Shown piece after piece: positions 50,391 to 62,640 of a stretch of 64,000 nucleotides of DNA. Position numbers and translations under genes: made by a program. How positions within the stretch are numbered: the stretch's first letter is position 1; each line of letters starts with the position of its first letter. Under the pieces are notes generated by a model that saw nothing but the letters and a program-made list of their open reading frames with translations, did not search any database and had not been told where the DNA came from. This stretch comes from Ptiloglossa arizonensis (lineage: Eukaryota > Arthropoda > Insecta > Hymenoptera > Colletidae), in assembly GCF_051014685.1 (NCBI RefSeq), contig NW_027478856.1, positions 186,001 through 250,000 on the forward strand, given 5' to 3'.

Positions 50391-52830
50391 ACTACACATA
50401 CCGTTGTAATCGGGCGAGTCTCTACTTTCAGATGCAACAGAAATTTTGCGGATTGGTCAATCCGTTCGCGAGATATGGCAGTTTGGATGTAAGAAACGCT
50501 TGAGAAACTCGAAATTTTCGCAGTTCTGATGCTCGAAACGAATAACTGGAACGGCCTAGGGGAAAACTACACATACGATTGTAATCGGGCGAGTCTCTAC
50601 TTTCAGATGCAGCAGAAATTTTGCGGATTGGTCAAACCGTTCGCGAGATATGGCAGTTTGGAGGTAAGAAACGCTTGAGAAACTCAAAATTTTCGCATTT
50701 CTGATGCTCGAAACGAATAACTGGAACGGCCTAGGGGAAAACTACACATACCGTTGTAATCGGGCGAGTTTCTACTTTCAGATGCAACAGAAATTTTGCG
50801 GATTTGTCGATCCGTTCGCGAGATGTGGCAGTTTGGAAGTAAGAAACGCTTCAGAAACTCAAAATTTTCGCAGTTCTGATGCTCGAAACGAATAACTAGA
50901 ACGGCCTAGGGGAAAAGTGGGCATACCGTTGTAATCGGGCGAGTTTCTACTATCAGATGCAACAGAAATTTTGCGGATCGGTCAATCCGTTCGCGAGATA
51001 TGGCAGTTTGGATGCAAGAAACGCTTGAGAAACTCGAAATTTTCGCAGTTCTGATGCTCGAAACGAATAACTGGAACGGCCTAGGGGAAAACTACACACA
51101 CCGTTGAAATCGCGCGAGCCTGTACTTTCAGATGCAACAGAAATTATGCGGATTGGTCAATCCGTTCGCGAGATATGGCAGTTTGGAGGTAAGAAACGCT
51201 TGAGAAACTCAAAATTTTCGCAGTTCTGATGCTCGAAAAGAATAGCTGGAACGGCCTAGGGGAAAACTACACATACCGTTGTAATCGGGCGAGTTTCTAC
51301 ATTCAGATGCAACAGAAATTTTGCGGATTGGTCAATCCGTTCGCGAGATATGGCAGTTTGGAGGTAAGAAACGCTTGAGAAACTCAAAATTTTCGCAGTT
51401 CTGATGCTCGAAACGAATAACTAGAACCGCCTAGGGGTAAAGTGCGCATACCGTTGTAATCGGGCGAGTTTCTACTTTCAGATGCAACATAAATTTTGAG
51501 GATTGATAAATCCGTTCGCGAGATATGGCAGTTTGGAGATAAGAAACGTTTGAGAAACTCAAAATTTTCGCAGTTCTGATGCTCGAAACGAATAACTGGA
51601 ACGGCCTAGGGGAAAACTACACACACCGTTGTAATCGGGCGAGCCTGTACTTTCAGATGCAACAGAAATTATGCGGATTGGTCAATCCGTTCGCGAGATA
51701 TGGCAGTTTGGAGGTAAGAAACGCTTGAGAAACTCAAAATTTTCGCAGTTCTGATGCTCGAAAAGAATAGCTGGAACGGCCTAGGGGAAAACTACACATA
51801 CCGTTGTAATCGGGCGAGTTTCTACATTCAGATGCAACAGAAATTTTGCGGATTGGTCAATCCGTTCGCGAGATATGGCAGTTTGGAGGTAAGAAACGCT
51901 TGAGAAACTCAAAATTTTCGCAGTTCTGATGCTCGAAACGAATAACTAGAACCGCCTAGGGGTAAAGTGCGCATACCGTTGTAATCGGGCGAGTTTCTAC
52001 TTTCAGATGCAACATAAATTTTGAGGATTGATAAATCCGTTCGCGAGATATGGCAGTTTGGAGATAAGAAACGCTTGAGAAACTCAAAATTTTCGCAGTT
52101 GTGATGCTCGAAACGAATAACTAGAACCGCCAAGGGGAAAAGTGCGCATACCGTTGTAATCGGGCGAGTTTCTACTTTCAGATGCAACAGAAATTATGCG
52201 GATTGGTCAATCGGTTCGCGAGATATGGCAGTTTGGAGGTAAGAAACGCTTGAGAAACTCAAAATTTTCGCAGTTCTGATGCTCGAAACGAATAACTAGA
52301 ACGGCCTAGGGGAAAAGTGCGCATACCGTTGCAATCGGGCGAGTTTCTACTTTCAGAAGCAACAGAAATTTTGCGGATTGGTGAATCCGTTCGCGAGATA
52401 TGGCTGTTTGGAGGTAAGAAACGCTTGAGAAACTCAAAATTTTCGCAGTTCTGATGCTCGAAATGAATAACTAGAACGGCCTAGGGGAGAAGTACGCATA
52501 CCGTTGTAATTGGGCGACTTTCTACTTTCAGATGCAACAGAAATTTTGCGGATTGATCAATCCGTTCGCGAGATATGGCAGTTTGGAAATAAGAAACGCT
52601 TGAGAAACTCAAAATTTTCGCAGTTCTGATGCTAGAAACGAGTAACTAGAACGGCCTAGGGGAAAAGTACGCATACCGTTGTAATCGGGCGAATTTCCAC
52701 TTTCAGATGCAACAGAAATTTTGCGGATCGGTCAATCCGTTCGCGAGATATGGCAGTTTGAAGGTAAGAAACGCTTGAGAAACTAAAAATTTGCGCAGTT
52801 CTGATGCTTGAAACGAATAACTAGAACGGC
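50391..52830. repeat. Right-family monomers with a 3-mer tandem duplication
   Basis: The block copies the 40.6-42.8 kb series: GCATTTCTGATGC returns at an offset of 9,975 bp, then CTATCAGATG and CGCGCGAGCC at 9,099 bp, so this copy lacks about five monomers present in the left one. GCCTGTACTTTC at 51,119 and 51,644 marks a 525-bp, three-monomer tandem repeat. It ends with the GCAATCGGG, GAAATGAATAAC and GTAATTGGGCGAC monomers. Confidence 0.75.
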
Positions 52831-55800
52831 CTAGGGGAAAAGTGGGCATACCGTTGTAATCGGGCGAGTTTCTACTTTCAGATGCAACAGAAATTTTGCG
52901 GATCGGTCAATCCGTTCGCGAGATATGGCAGTTTGGATGCAAGAAACGCTTGAGAAACTCGAAATTTTCGCAGTTCTGATGTTCGAAACGAATAACTGGA
53001 ACGGCCTAGGGGAAAACTACACACACCGTTGTAATCGGGCGAGCCTCTACTTTCAGATGCAACAGAAATTTTGCGGATTGGTCAATCCGTTCGCGAGATA
53101 TGGCAGTTTGGAGGTAAGAAACGCTTGAGAAACTCAAAATTTTCGCAGTTCTGATGCTCGAAAAGAATAGCTGGAACGGCCTAGGGGAAAACTACACATA
53201 CCGTTGTAATCGGGCGAGTTTCTACATTCAGATGCAACAGAAATTTTGCGGATTGGTCAATCCGTTCGCGAGATATGGCAGTTTGGAGGTAAGAAACGCT
53301 TGAGAAACTCAAAATTTTCGCAGTTCTGATGCTCGAAACGAATAACTAGAACCGCCTAGGGGAAAAGTGCGCATACCGTTGTAATCGGGAGAGTTTCTAC
53401 TTTCTGATGCAACAGAAATTTTGAGGATTGATAAATCCGTTCGCGAGATATGGCAGTTTGGAGATAAGAAACGCTTGAGAAACTCAAAATTTTCGCAGTT
53501 CTGATGCTCGAAACGAATGACTAGAACGGCCTAGGGGAGAAGTACGCATACCGTTGTAATCGGTCGAGTGTCTACTTTCAGATGCAACAGAAATTTTGCG
53601 GATTGATAGTTCCGTTCGCGAGATATGGCAGTTTGGAGATAAGAAACGCTTTAGAAACTCAAAATTTTCGCAGTTCTGATGCTCGAAACGAATAACTGGA
53701 ACGGCCTAGGGGAAAAGTGCGCATACCGTTGTAATCGGGCGAGTTTCTACTTTCAGATGCAACAGAAATTTTGCGGATCGGTCAATCCGTTCGCGCGATA
53801 TGGCAGTTTGAAGGTAAGAAACGCTTGAGAAAACTCAAAATTTTCGCAGTTCTGATGCTAGAAACGAGTAACTAGAACGGCCTAGGGGAAAAGTACGCAT
53901 ACCGTTGTAATCGGGCGAGTTTCCACTTTCAGATGCAACAGAAATTTTGCGGATTGATCAATCCGTTCGCGAGATATGGCAGTTTGGAGATAAGAAACGC
54001 TTGAGAAACTCAAAATTTTCGCAGTTCTGATGCTCGAAACGAATGACTAGAACGGCCTAGGGGAGAAGTACGCATACCGTTGTAATCGGGCGAGTGTCTA
54101 CTTTCAGATGCAACAGAAATTTTGCGGATTGATAGCTCCGTTCGCGAGATATGGCAGTTTGGAGATAAGAAACGCTTTAGAAACTCAAAATTTTCGCAGT
54201 TCTGATGCTCGAAACGAATAACTGTAACGGCCTAGGGGAAAAGTGGGCATACCGTTGTAATCGGGCGAGTTTCTACTTTCAGATGCAACAGAAATTTTGC
54301 GGATCGGTCAATCCGTTCGCGAGATATGGCAGTTTGGATGCAAGAAACGCTTGAGAAACTCGAAATTTTCGCAGTTCTGATGCTCGAAACGAATAACTGG
54401 AACGGCCTAGGGGAAAACTACACACACCGTTGTAATCGGGCGAGCCTCTACTTTCAGATGCAACAGAAATTTTGCGGATTGGTCAATCCGTTCGCGAGAT
54501 ATGGCAGTTTGGAGGTAAGAAACGCTTGAGAAACTCAAAATTTTCGCAGTTCTGATGCTCGAAAAGAATAGCTGGAACGGCCTAGGGGAAAACTACACAT
54601 ACCGTTGTAATCGGGCGAGTTTCTACATTCAGATGCAACAGAAATTTTGCGGATTGGTCAATCCGTTCGCGAGATATGGCAGTTTGGAGGTAAGAAACGC
54701 TTGAGACACTCAAAATTTTCGCAGTTCTGATGCTCGAAACGAATAACTAGAACCGCCTAGGGGAAAAGTGCGCATACCGTTGTAATCGGGAGAGTTTCTA
54801 CTTTCTGATGCAACAGAAATTTTGAGGATTGATAAATCCGTTCGCGAGATATGGCAGTTTGGAGATAAGAAACGCTTGAGAAACTCAAAATTTTCGCAGT
54901 TCTGATGCTCGAAACGAATGACTAGAACGGCCTAGGGGAGAAGTACGCATACCGTTGTAATCGGTCGAGTGTCTACTTTCAGATGCAACAGAAATTTTGC
55001 GGATTGATAGTTCCGTTCGCGAGATATGGCAGTTTGGAGATAAGAAACGCTTTAGAAACTCAAAATTTTCGCAGTTCTGATGCTCGAAACGAATAACTGG
55101 AACGGCCTAGGGGAAAAGTGCGCATACCGTTGTAATCGGGCGAGTTTCTATTTTCAGATGCAACAGAAATTTTGCGGATCGGTCAATCCGTTCGCGCGAT
55201 ATGGCAGTTTGAAGGTAAGAAACGCTTGAGAAACTCAAAATTTTCGCAGTTCTGATGCTAGAAACGAGTAACTAGAACGGCCTAGGGGAAAAGTACGCAT
55301 ACCGTTGTAATCGGGCGAGTTTCCACTTTCAGATGCAACAGAAATTTTGCGGATTGATCAATCCGTTCGCGAGATATGGCAGTTTGGAGATAAGAAACGC
55401 TTGAGAAACTCAAAATTTTCGCAGTTCTGATGCTCGAAACGAATGACTAGAACGGCCTAGGGGAGAAGTACGCATACCGTTGTAATCGGGCGAGTGTCTA
55501 CTTTCAGATGCAACAGAAATTTTGCGGATTGATAGCTCCGTTCGCGAAATATGGCAGTTTGGAGATAAGAAACGCTTTAGAAACTCAAAATTTTCGCAGT
55601 TCTGATGCTCGAAACGAATAACTGTAACGGCCTAGGGGAAAAGTGCGCATACCGTTGTAATCGGGCGAGTTTCTACTTTCAGATGCAACAGAAATTTTGC
55701 GGATTGGTCAATCCGTTCGCGAGATATGGCAGTTTGGAGGTAAGAAACGCTTGAGAAACTCAAAATTTTCGCAGTTCTGATGCTCGAAACGAATAACTAG

Positions 55801-56700
55801 AACCGCCTAGGGGAAAAGTGCGCATACCGTTGTAATCGGGAGAGTTTCTACTTTCTGATGCAACAGAAATTTTGAGGATTGATAAATCCGTTCGCGAGAT
55901 ATGGCAGTTTGGAGATAAGAAACGCTTGAGAAACTCAAAATTTTCGCAGTTCTGATGCTCGAAACGAATGACTAGAACGGCCTAGGGGAGAAGTACGCAT
56001 ACCGTTGTAATCGGTCGAGTGTCTACTTTCAGATGCAACAGAAATTTTGCGGATTGATAGTTCCGTTCGCGAGATATGGCAGTTTGGAGATAAGAAACGC
56101 TTTAGAAACTCAACATTTTCGCAGTTCTGATGCTCGAAACGAATAACTGGAACGGCCTAGGGGAAAAGTGCGCATACCGTTGTAATCGGGCGAGTTTCTA
56201 CTTTCAGATGCAACAGAAATTTTGCGAATCGGTCAATCCGTTCGCGCGATATGGCAGTTTGAAGGTAAGAAACGCTTGAGAGAGAAACTCAAAATTTTCG
56301 CAGTTCTGATGCTAGAAACGAGTAACTAGAACGGCCTAGGGGAAAAGTACGCATACCGTTGTAATCGGGCGAGTTTCCACTTTCAGATGCAACAGAAATT
56401 TTGCGGATTGATCAATCCGTTCGCGAGATATGGCAGTTTGGAGATAAGAAACGCTTGAGAAACTCAAAATTTTCGCAGTTCTGATGCTCGAAACGAATGA
56501 CTAGAACGGCCTAGGGAGAAGTACGCATACCGTTGTAATCGGGCGAGTGTCTACTTTCAGATGCAACAGAAATTTTGCGGATTGATAGCTCGTTCGCGAG
56601 ATATGGCAGTTTGGAGATAAGAAACGCTTTAGAAACTCAAAATTTTCGCAGTTCTGATGCTAGAAACGAGTAACTAGAACGGCGTAGGGGAAAAGTGCGC
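52831..56700. repeat. 8-mer HOR shrinking to a 6-mer (1,401 then 1,050 bp)
   Basis: About 52,831-54,230 and 54,231-55,631 align at 1,401 bp: eight monomers plus one base from an extra A near 53,830 (GAGAAAACTC). The next unit starts with a different monomer; its GATAGTTCC marker follows at 1,050 bp (55,006 to 56,056), so two monomers are missing. Shared markers are GGGAGAGTTTC with TTTCTGATGC, TCGGTCGAGTG, GTTCGCGCGATATGG, GTTTCCACTTTC and GATAGCTCC. The third unit has most of the length errors: a 4-bp insertion and two one-base deletions between 56,279 and 56,592. Confidence 0.8.
56277..56290. repeat. 4-bp GAGA insertion in the hairpin segment
   Basis: The usual CTTGAGAAACTC reads CTTGAGAGAGAAACTC, an expansion of GA by two units. 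It is the largest indel in the window, sits at monomer position 126-129 and looks like replication slippage. Only one copy carries it, so it arose after the surrounding duplications. Confidence 0.9.
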
Positions 56701-58540
56701 ATACCGTTGTAATCGGGCGAGATTCTACTTTCAGATGCAACAGAAATTTTGCGGATCGGTCAATCCGTTCGCGAGATATGGCAGTTTGAAGGTAAGAAAC
56801 GCTTGAGAAACTCAAAATTTGCGCAGTTCTGATGCTTGAAACGAATAACTAGAACGGCCTAGGGGAAAAGTGGGCATACCGTTGTAATCGGGCGAGTTTC
56901 TACTTTCAGATGCAACAGAAATTTTGCGGATTGATAGTTCCGTTCGCGAGATATGGCAGTTTGGAGATAAGAAACGCTTTAGAAACTCAAAATTTTCGCA
57001 GTTCTGATGCTCGAAACGAGTAACTAGAACGGCCTAGGGGAAAAGTACGCATACAGTTGTAATCGGGCGAGTTTCCACTTTCAGATGCAACAGAAATTTT
57101 GCGGATTGATCAATCCGTTCGCGAGATATGGCAGTTTGGAGATAAGAAACGCTTGAGAAACTCAAAATTTTCGCAGTTCTGATGCTCGAAACGAATGACT
57201 AGAACGGCCTAGGGGAGAAGTACGCATACCGTTGTAATCGGGCGAGTGTCTACTTTCAGATGCAACAGAAATTTTGCGGATTGATAGCTCCGTTCGCGAG
57301 ATATGGCAGTTTGGAGATAAGAAACGCTTTAGAAACTCAAAATTTTCGCAGTTCTGATGCTCGAAACGAATAACTGTAACGGCCTAGGGGAACAGTGCGC
57401 ATACCGTTGTAATCGGGCGAGTTTCTACTTTCAGATGCAACAGAAATTTTGCGGATCGGTCAATCCGTTCGCGAGATATGGCAGTTTGAAGGTAAGAAAC
57501 GCTTGAGAAACTCAAAATTTTCGCAGTTCTGATGCTAGAAACGAGTAACTAGAACGGCGTAGGGGAAAAGTGCGCATACCGTTGTAATCGGGCGAGATTC
57601 TACTTTCAGATGCAACAGAAATTTTGCGGATCGGTCAATCCGTTCGCGAGATATGGCAGTTTGAAGGTAAGAAACGCTTGAGAAACTCAAAATTTGCGCA
57701 GTTCTGATGCTTGAAACGAATAACTAGAACGGCCTAGGGGAAAAGTGGGCATACCGTTGTAATCGGGCGAGTTTCTACTTTCAGATGCAACAGAAATTTT
57801 GCGGATCGGTCAATCCGTTCGCGAGATATGGCAGTTTGGATGCAAGAAACGCTTGAGAAACTCGAAATTTTCGCAGTTCTGATGCTCGAAATGAATAACT
57901 AGAACGGCCTAGGGGAGATGTACGCATACCGTTGTAATCGGGCGAGTTTCTACTTTCAGATGCAACAGAAATTTTGCGGATTGATCAATCCGTTCGCGAG
58001 ATATGGCAGTTTGGAGATATGAAACGCTTGAGAAACTCAAAATTTTCGCAGTTCTGATGCTCGAAACGAATGACTAGAACGGCCTAGGGGAGAAGTACGC
58101 GTACCGTTGTAATCGGGCGAGTGACTACTTTCAGATGCAACAGAAATTTTGCGGATCGGTCAATCCGTTCGCGAGATATGGCAGTTTGGAGGTAAGAAAC
58201 GCTTGAGAAACTCAAAATTTTCGCAGTTCTGATGCTCCAAACGAATAACTAGAACCGCCTAGGGGAAAAGTGCGAATACCGTTGTAATCGGGCCAGTTTC
58301 TACTTTCAGATGCAACAGAAATTTTGCGGATTGATCAATCCGTTCGCGAGATATGGCAGTTTGGTGATAAGAAACGCTTGAGAAACTCAAAATTTTCGCA
58401 GTTCTGATGCTCGAAACGAATGACTAGAACGGCCTAGGGGAGAAGTACGCATACCGTTGTAATCGGGCGAGTGTCTACTTTCATATGCAACAGAAATTTT
58501 GCGGATTGGTCAATCCGTTCGCGAGGTATGGCAGTTTGGA
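56701..58540. repeat. Right-family monomers without a clear unit
   Basis: The stretch begins with the GCGAGATTC and GTGGGCATACC pair also found at 47.6-47.8 kb, then repeats the GATAGTTCC, CATACAGTTG and GATAGCTCC series of about 46.2-46.6 kb. After 57,880 several private changes follow: GGGGAGATGTACG, GGAGATATGAAACG, ACGCGTACCG, GAGTGACTAC, GGGCCAGTTTC and TTTCATATGC. All of it is ordinary satellite, only more varied. Confidence 0.65.
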
Positions 58541-60480
58541 TGTAAGAAACGCTTGAGAAACTCGAAATTTTCGCAGTTCTGATGCTCGAAACGAATAACT
58601 GGAACGGCCTAGGGGAAAACTACACATACCGTTGTAATCGGGCGAGTTTCTACATTCAGATGCAACAGAAATTTTGCGGATTGGTCAATCCGTTCGCGAG
58701 ATATGGCAGTTTGGAGGTAAGAAACGCTTGAGAAACTCAAAATTTTCGCAGTTCTGATGCTCGAAACGTATAACTAGAACCGCCTAGGGGAAAAGTGCGC
58801 ATACCGTTGTAATCGGGCGAGTTTCTACTTTCAGATGCAACAGAAATTTTGCGGATTGATCAATCCGTTCGCGAGATATGGCAGTTTGGAAATAAGAAAC
58901 GCTTGAGAAACTCAAAATTTTCGCAGTTCTGATGCTCGAAACGAATGACTAGAACGGCGGAGGGGAGAAGTACGCATACCGTTGTAATCGGGCGAGTGTC
59001 TACTTTCAGATGCAACAGAAATTTTGCGGATCGGTCAATCCGTTCGCGAGATATGGCAGTTTGGAAATAAGAAACGCTTGAGAAACTCAAAATTTTCGCA
59101 GTTCTGATGCTCGAAACGAATAACTAGAACGGCCTAGGGGAAAAGTGCGCATACCGTTGCAATCGGGCGAGTTTCTACTTTCAGAAGCAACAGAAATTTT
59201 GCGGATTGGTGAATCCGTTCGCGAGATATGGCTGTTTGGAGGTAAGAAACGCTTGAGAAACTCAAAATTTTCGCAGTTCTGATGCTGGAAATGAATAACT
59301 AGAACGGCCTAGGGGAGAAGTACGCATACCGTTGTAATCGGGCGAGTTTCTACTTTCACAAGCAACAGAAATTTTGCGGATTGATCAATCCGTTCGCGAG
59401 ACATGGCAGTTTGGAGATAAGAAACGCTTGAGAAACTCAAAATTTTCGCAGTTCTGATGCTCCAAACGAATGACTAGAACGGCCTAGGGGAGAAGTACGC
59501 ATACCGTTGTAATCGGGCGAGTGTCTACTTTCAGATGCAACAGAAATTTTGCGGATCGGTCAATCCTTTCGCGAGATATGGCAGTTTGGAGATAAGAAAC
59601 GCTTGAGAAACTCGAAATTTTCGCAGTTCTGATGCTCGAAACGAATAACTGGAACGGCCTAGGGGAAAACTACACATACCGTTGTAATCGGGCGAGTTTC
59701 TACATTCAGATGCAACAGAAATTTTGCGGATTGGTCAATCCGTTCGCGAGATATGGCAGTTTGGAGGTAAGAAACGCTTGAGAAACTCAAAATTTTCGCA
59801 GTTCTGATGCTCGAAACGTATAACTAGAACCGCCTAGGGGAAAAGTGCGCATACCGTTGTAATCGGGCGAGTTTCTACTTTCAGATGCAACAGAAATTTT
59901 GCGGATTGATCAATCCGTTCGCGAGATATGGCAGTTTGGAGATAAGAAACGCTTGAGAAACTCAAAATTTTCGCAGTTCTGATGCTCGAAACGAATGACT
60001 AGAACGGCGGAGGGGAGAAGTACGCATACCGTTGTAATCGGGCGAGTGTCTACTTTCAGATGCAACAGAAATTTTGCGGATCGGTCAATCCGTTCGCGAG
60101 ATATGGCAGTTTGGAAATAAGAAACGCTTGAGAAACTCAAAATTTTCGCAGTTCTGATGCTCGAAACGAATAACTAGAACGGCCTAGGGGAAAAGTGCGC
60201 ATACCGTTGCAATCGGGCGAGTTTCTACTTTCAGAAGCAACAGAAATTTTGCGGATTGGTGAATCCGTTCGCGAGATATGGCTGTTTGGAGGTAAGAAAC
60301 GCTTGAGAAACTCAAAATTTTCGCAGTTCTGATGCTGGAAATGAATAACTAGAACGGCCTAGGGGAGAAGTACGCATACCGTTGTAATTGGGCGACTTTC
60401 TACTTTCAGATGCAACAGAAATTTTGCGGATTGATCAATCCGTTCGCGAGATATGGCAGTTTGGAAATAAGAAACGCTTG
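58541..60480. repeat. 6-mer tandem duplication (1,050 bp period)
   Basis: Markers fall at a constant 1,050 bp: AAACGTATAACTAG (58,765 and 59,815), AACGGCGGAGG (near 58,955 and 60,005), GTTGCAATCGGG and GATGCTGGAAATG (59,283 and 60,333). The AACGGCGGAGG start replaces the usual CCTAGG palindrome and is confined to about 58.9-62.5 kb. The second copy ends in the GTAATTGGGCGAC monomer, where the first has ordinary GTAATCGGGCGAG with TTTCACAAGCAAC. Confidence 0.8.
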
Positions 60481-61247
60481 AGAAACTCAAAATTTGCGCA
60501 GTTCTGATGCTTGAAACGAATAACTAGAACGGCCTAGGGGAAAAGTGGGCATACCGTTGTAATCGGGCGAGTTTCTACTATCAGATGCAACAGAAATTTT
60601 GCGGATCGGTCAATCCGTTCGCGAGATATGGCAGTTTGGATGCAAGAAACGCTTGAGAAACTCGAAATTTTCGCAGTTCTGATGCTCGAAACGAATAACT
60701 GGAACGGCCTAGGGGAAAACTACACACACCGTTGTAATCGGGCGAGCCTGTACTTTCAGATGCAACAGAAATTATGCGGATTGGTCAATCCGTTCGCGAG
60801 ATATGGCAGTTTGGAGGTAAGAAACGCTTGAGAAACTCAAAATTTTCGCAGTTCTGATGCTCGAAAAGAATAGCTGGAACGGCCTAGGGGAAAACTACAC
60901 ATACCGTTGTAATCGGGCGAGTTTCTACATTCAGATGCAACAGAAATTTTGCGGATTGGTCAATCCGTTCGCGAGATATGGCAGTTTGGAGGTAAGAAAC
61001 GCTTGAGAAACTCAAAATTTTCGCAGTTCTGATGCTCGAAACGAATAACTAGAACCGCCTAGGGGTAAAGTGCGCATACCGTTGTAATCGGGCGAGTTTC
61101 TACTTTCAGATGCAACATAAATTTTGAGGATTGATAAATCCGTTCGCGAGATATGGCAGTTTGGAGATAAGAAACGCTTGAGAAACTCAAAATTTTCGCA
61201 GTTCTGATGCTCGAAACGAATAACTAGAACCGCCTAGGGGAAAAGTG
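60481..61247. repeat. Third copy of the GCCTGTACTTTC module
   Basis: The series GCAAGAAACG, CTACACACACC, GCCTGTACTTTC, GAAAAGAATAGCTGG, CTACATTCAG, CTAGGGGTAAAG and TTTGAGGATTG repeats about 41.9-42.5 kb at an offset of about 18,727 bp, or 107 monomers plus two bases. The order is preserved, so it was copied as a block. Confidence 0.77.
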
Positions 61248-62640
61248 CGAATACCGTTGTAATCGGGCGAGTTTCTACTTTCAGATGCAACAGAAATTAT
61301 GCGGATTGGTCAATCCGTTCGCGAGATATGGCAGTTTGGAGGTAAGAAACGCTTGAGAAACTCAAAATTTTCGCAGTTCTGATGCTCGAAACGAATAACT
61401 AGAACGGCCTAGGGGAAAAGTGCGCATACCGTTGCAATCGGGCGAGTTTCTACTTTCAGAAGCAACAGAAATTTTGCAGATTGGTGAATCCGTTCGCGAG
61501 ATATGGCTGTTTGGAGGTAAGAAACGCTTGAGAAACTCAAAATTTTCGCAGTTCTGATGCTCGAAATGAATAACTAGAACGGCCTAGGGAGAAGTACGCA
61601 TACCGTTGTAATTGGGCGACCTTCTACTTTCAGATGCAACAGAAATTTTGCGGATTGATCAATCCGTTCGCGAGATACGGCAGTTTGGAGATAAGAAACG
61701 CTTGAGAAACTCAAAATTTTCGCAGTTCTGATGCTCGAAACGAATGACTAGAACGGCGGAGGGGAGAAGTACGCATACCGTTGTAATCGGGCGAGTGTCT
61801 ACTTTCAGATGCAACAGAAACTTTTGCGGATCGGTCAATCCGTTCGCGAGATATGGCTGTTTGGAGATAAGAAACGCTTTAGAAACTCAAAATTTTCGCA
61901 GTTCTGATGCTCGAAACGAATAACTAGAACCGCCTAGGGGAAAAGTGCGAATACCGTTGTAATCGGGCGAGTTTCTACTTTCAGATGCAACAGAAATTAT
62001 GCGGATTGGTCAATCCGTTCGCGAGATATGGCAGTTTGGAGGTAAGAAACGCTTGAGAAACTCAAAATTTTCGCAGTTCTGATGCTCGAAACGAATAACT
62101 AGAACGGCCTAGGGGAAAAGTGCGCATACCGTTGCAATCGGGCGAGTTTCTACTTTCAGAAGCAACAGAAATTTTGCAGATTGGTGAATCCGTTCGCGAG
62201 ATATGGCTGTTTGGAGGTAAGAAACGCTTGAGAAACTCAAAATTTTCGCAGTTCTGATGCTCGAAATGAATAACTAGAACGGCCTAGGGGAGAAGTACGC
62301 ATACCGTTGTAATTGGGCGACTTTCTACTTTCAGATGCAACAGAAATTTTGCGGATTGATCAATCCGTTCGCGAGATACGGCAGTTTGGAGATAAGAAAC
62401 GCTTGAGAAACTCAAAATTTTCGCAGTTCTGATGCTCGAAACGAATGACTAGAACGGCGGAGGGGAGAAGTACGCATACCGTTGTAATCGGGCGAGTGTC
62501 TACTTTCAGATGCAACAGAAATTTTGCGGATCGGTCAATCCGTTCGCGAGATATGGCTGTTTGGAGATAAGAAACGCTTTAGAAACTCAAAATTTTCGCA
62601 GTTCTGATGCGCGAAACGAATAACTGGAACGGCCTAGGGG
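61248..62640. repeat. 4-mer tandem duplication (700 bp period)
   Basis: GTGCGAATACC recurs at 61,246 and 61,946, TTTTGCAGATTGG near 61,473 and 62,173, GAGATACGGCAG near 61,671 and 62,372 and GGCGGAGGGGAG near 61,756 and 62,456. One unit holds both a one-base deletion (CTAGGGAGAAG near 61,586) and a one-base insertion (GAAACTTTTGCGG near 61,820), neither present in its partner. Those changes came after the duplication. Confidence 0.8.

Noticed and set aside
51909..52187. Longest open frame, 92 residues on the - strand
   Set aside because: It is about 1.6 monomers long and exists because GTAAAG, CATAAATT and GTGATG variants remove the usual stops. It has no recognisable domain or signal, and a chance frame of this length is expected in 366 monomers.
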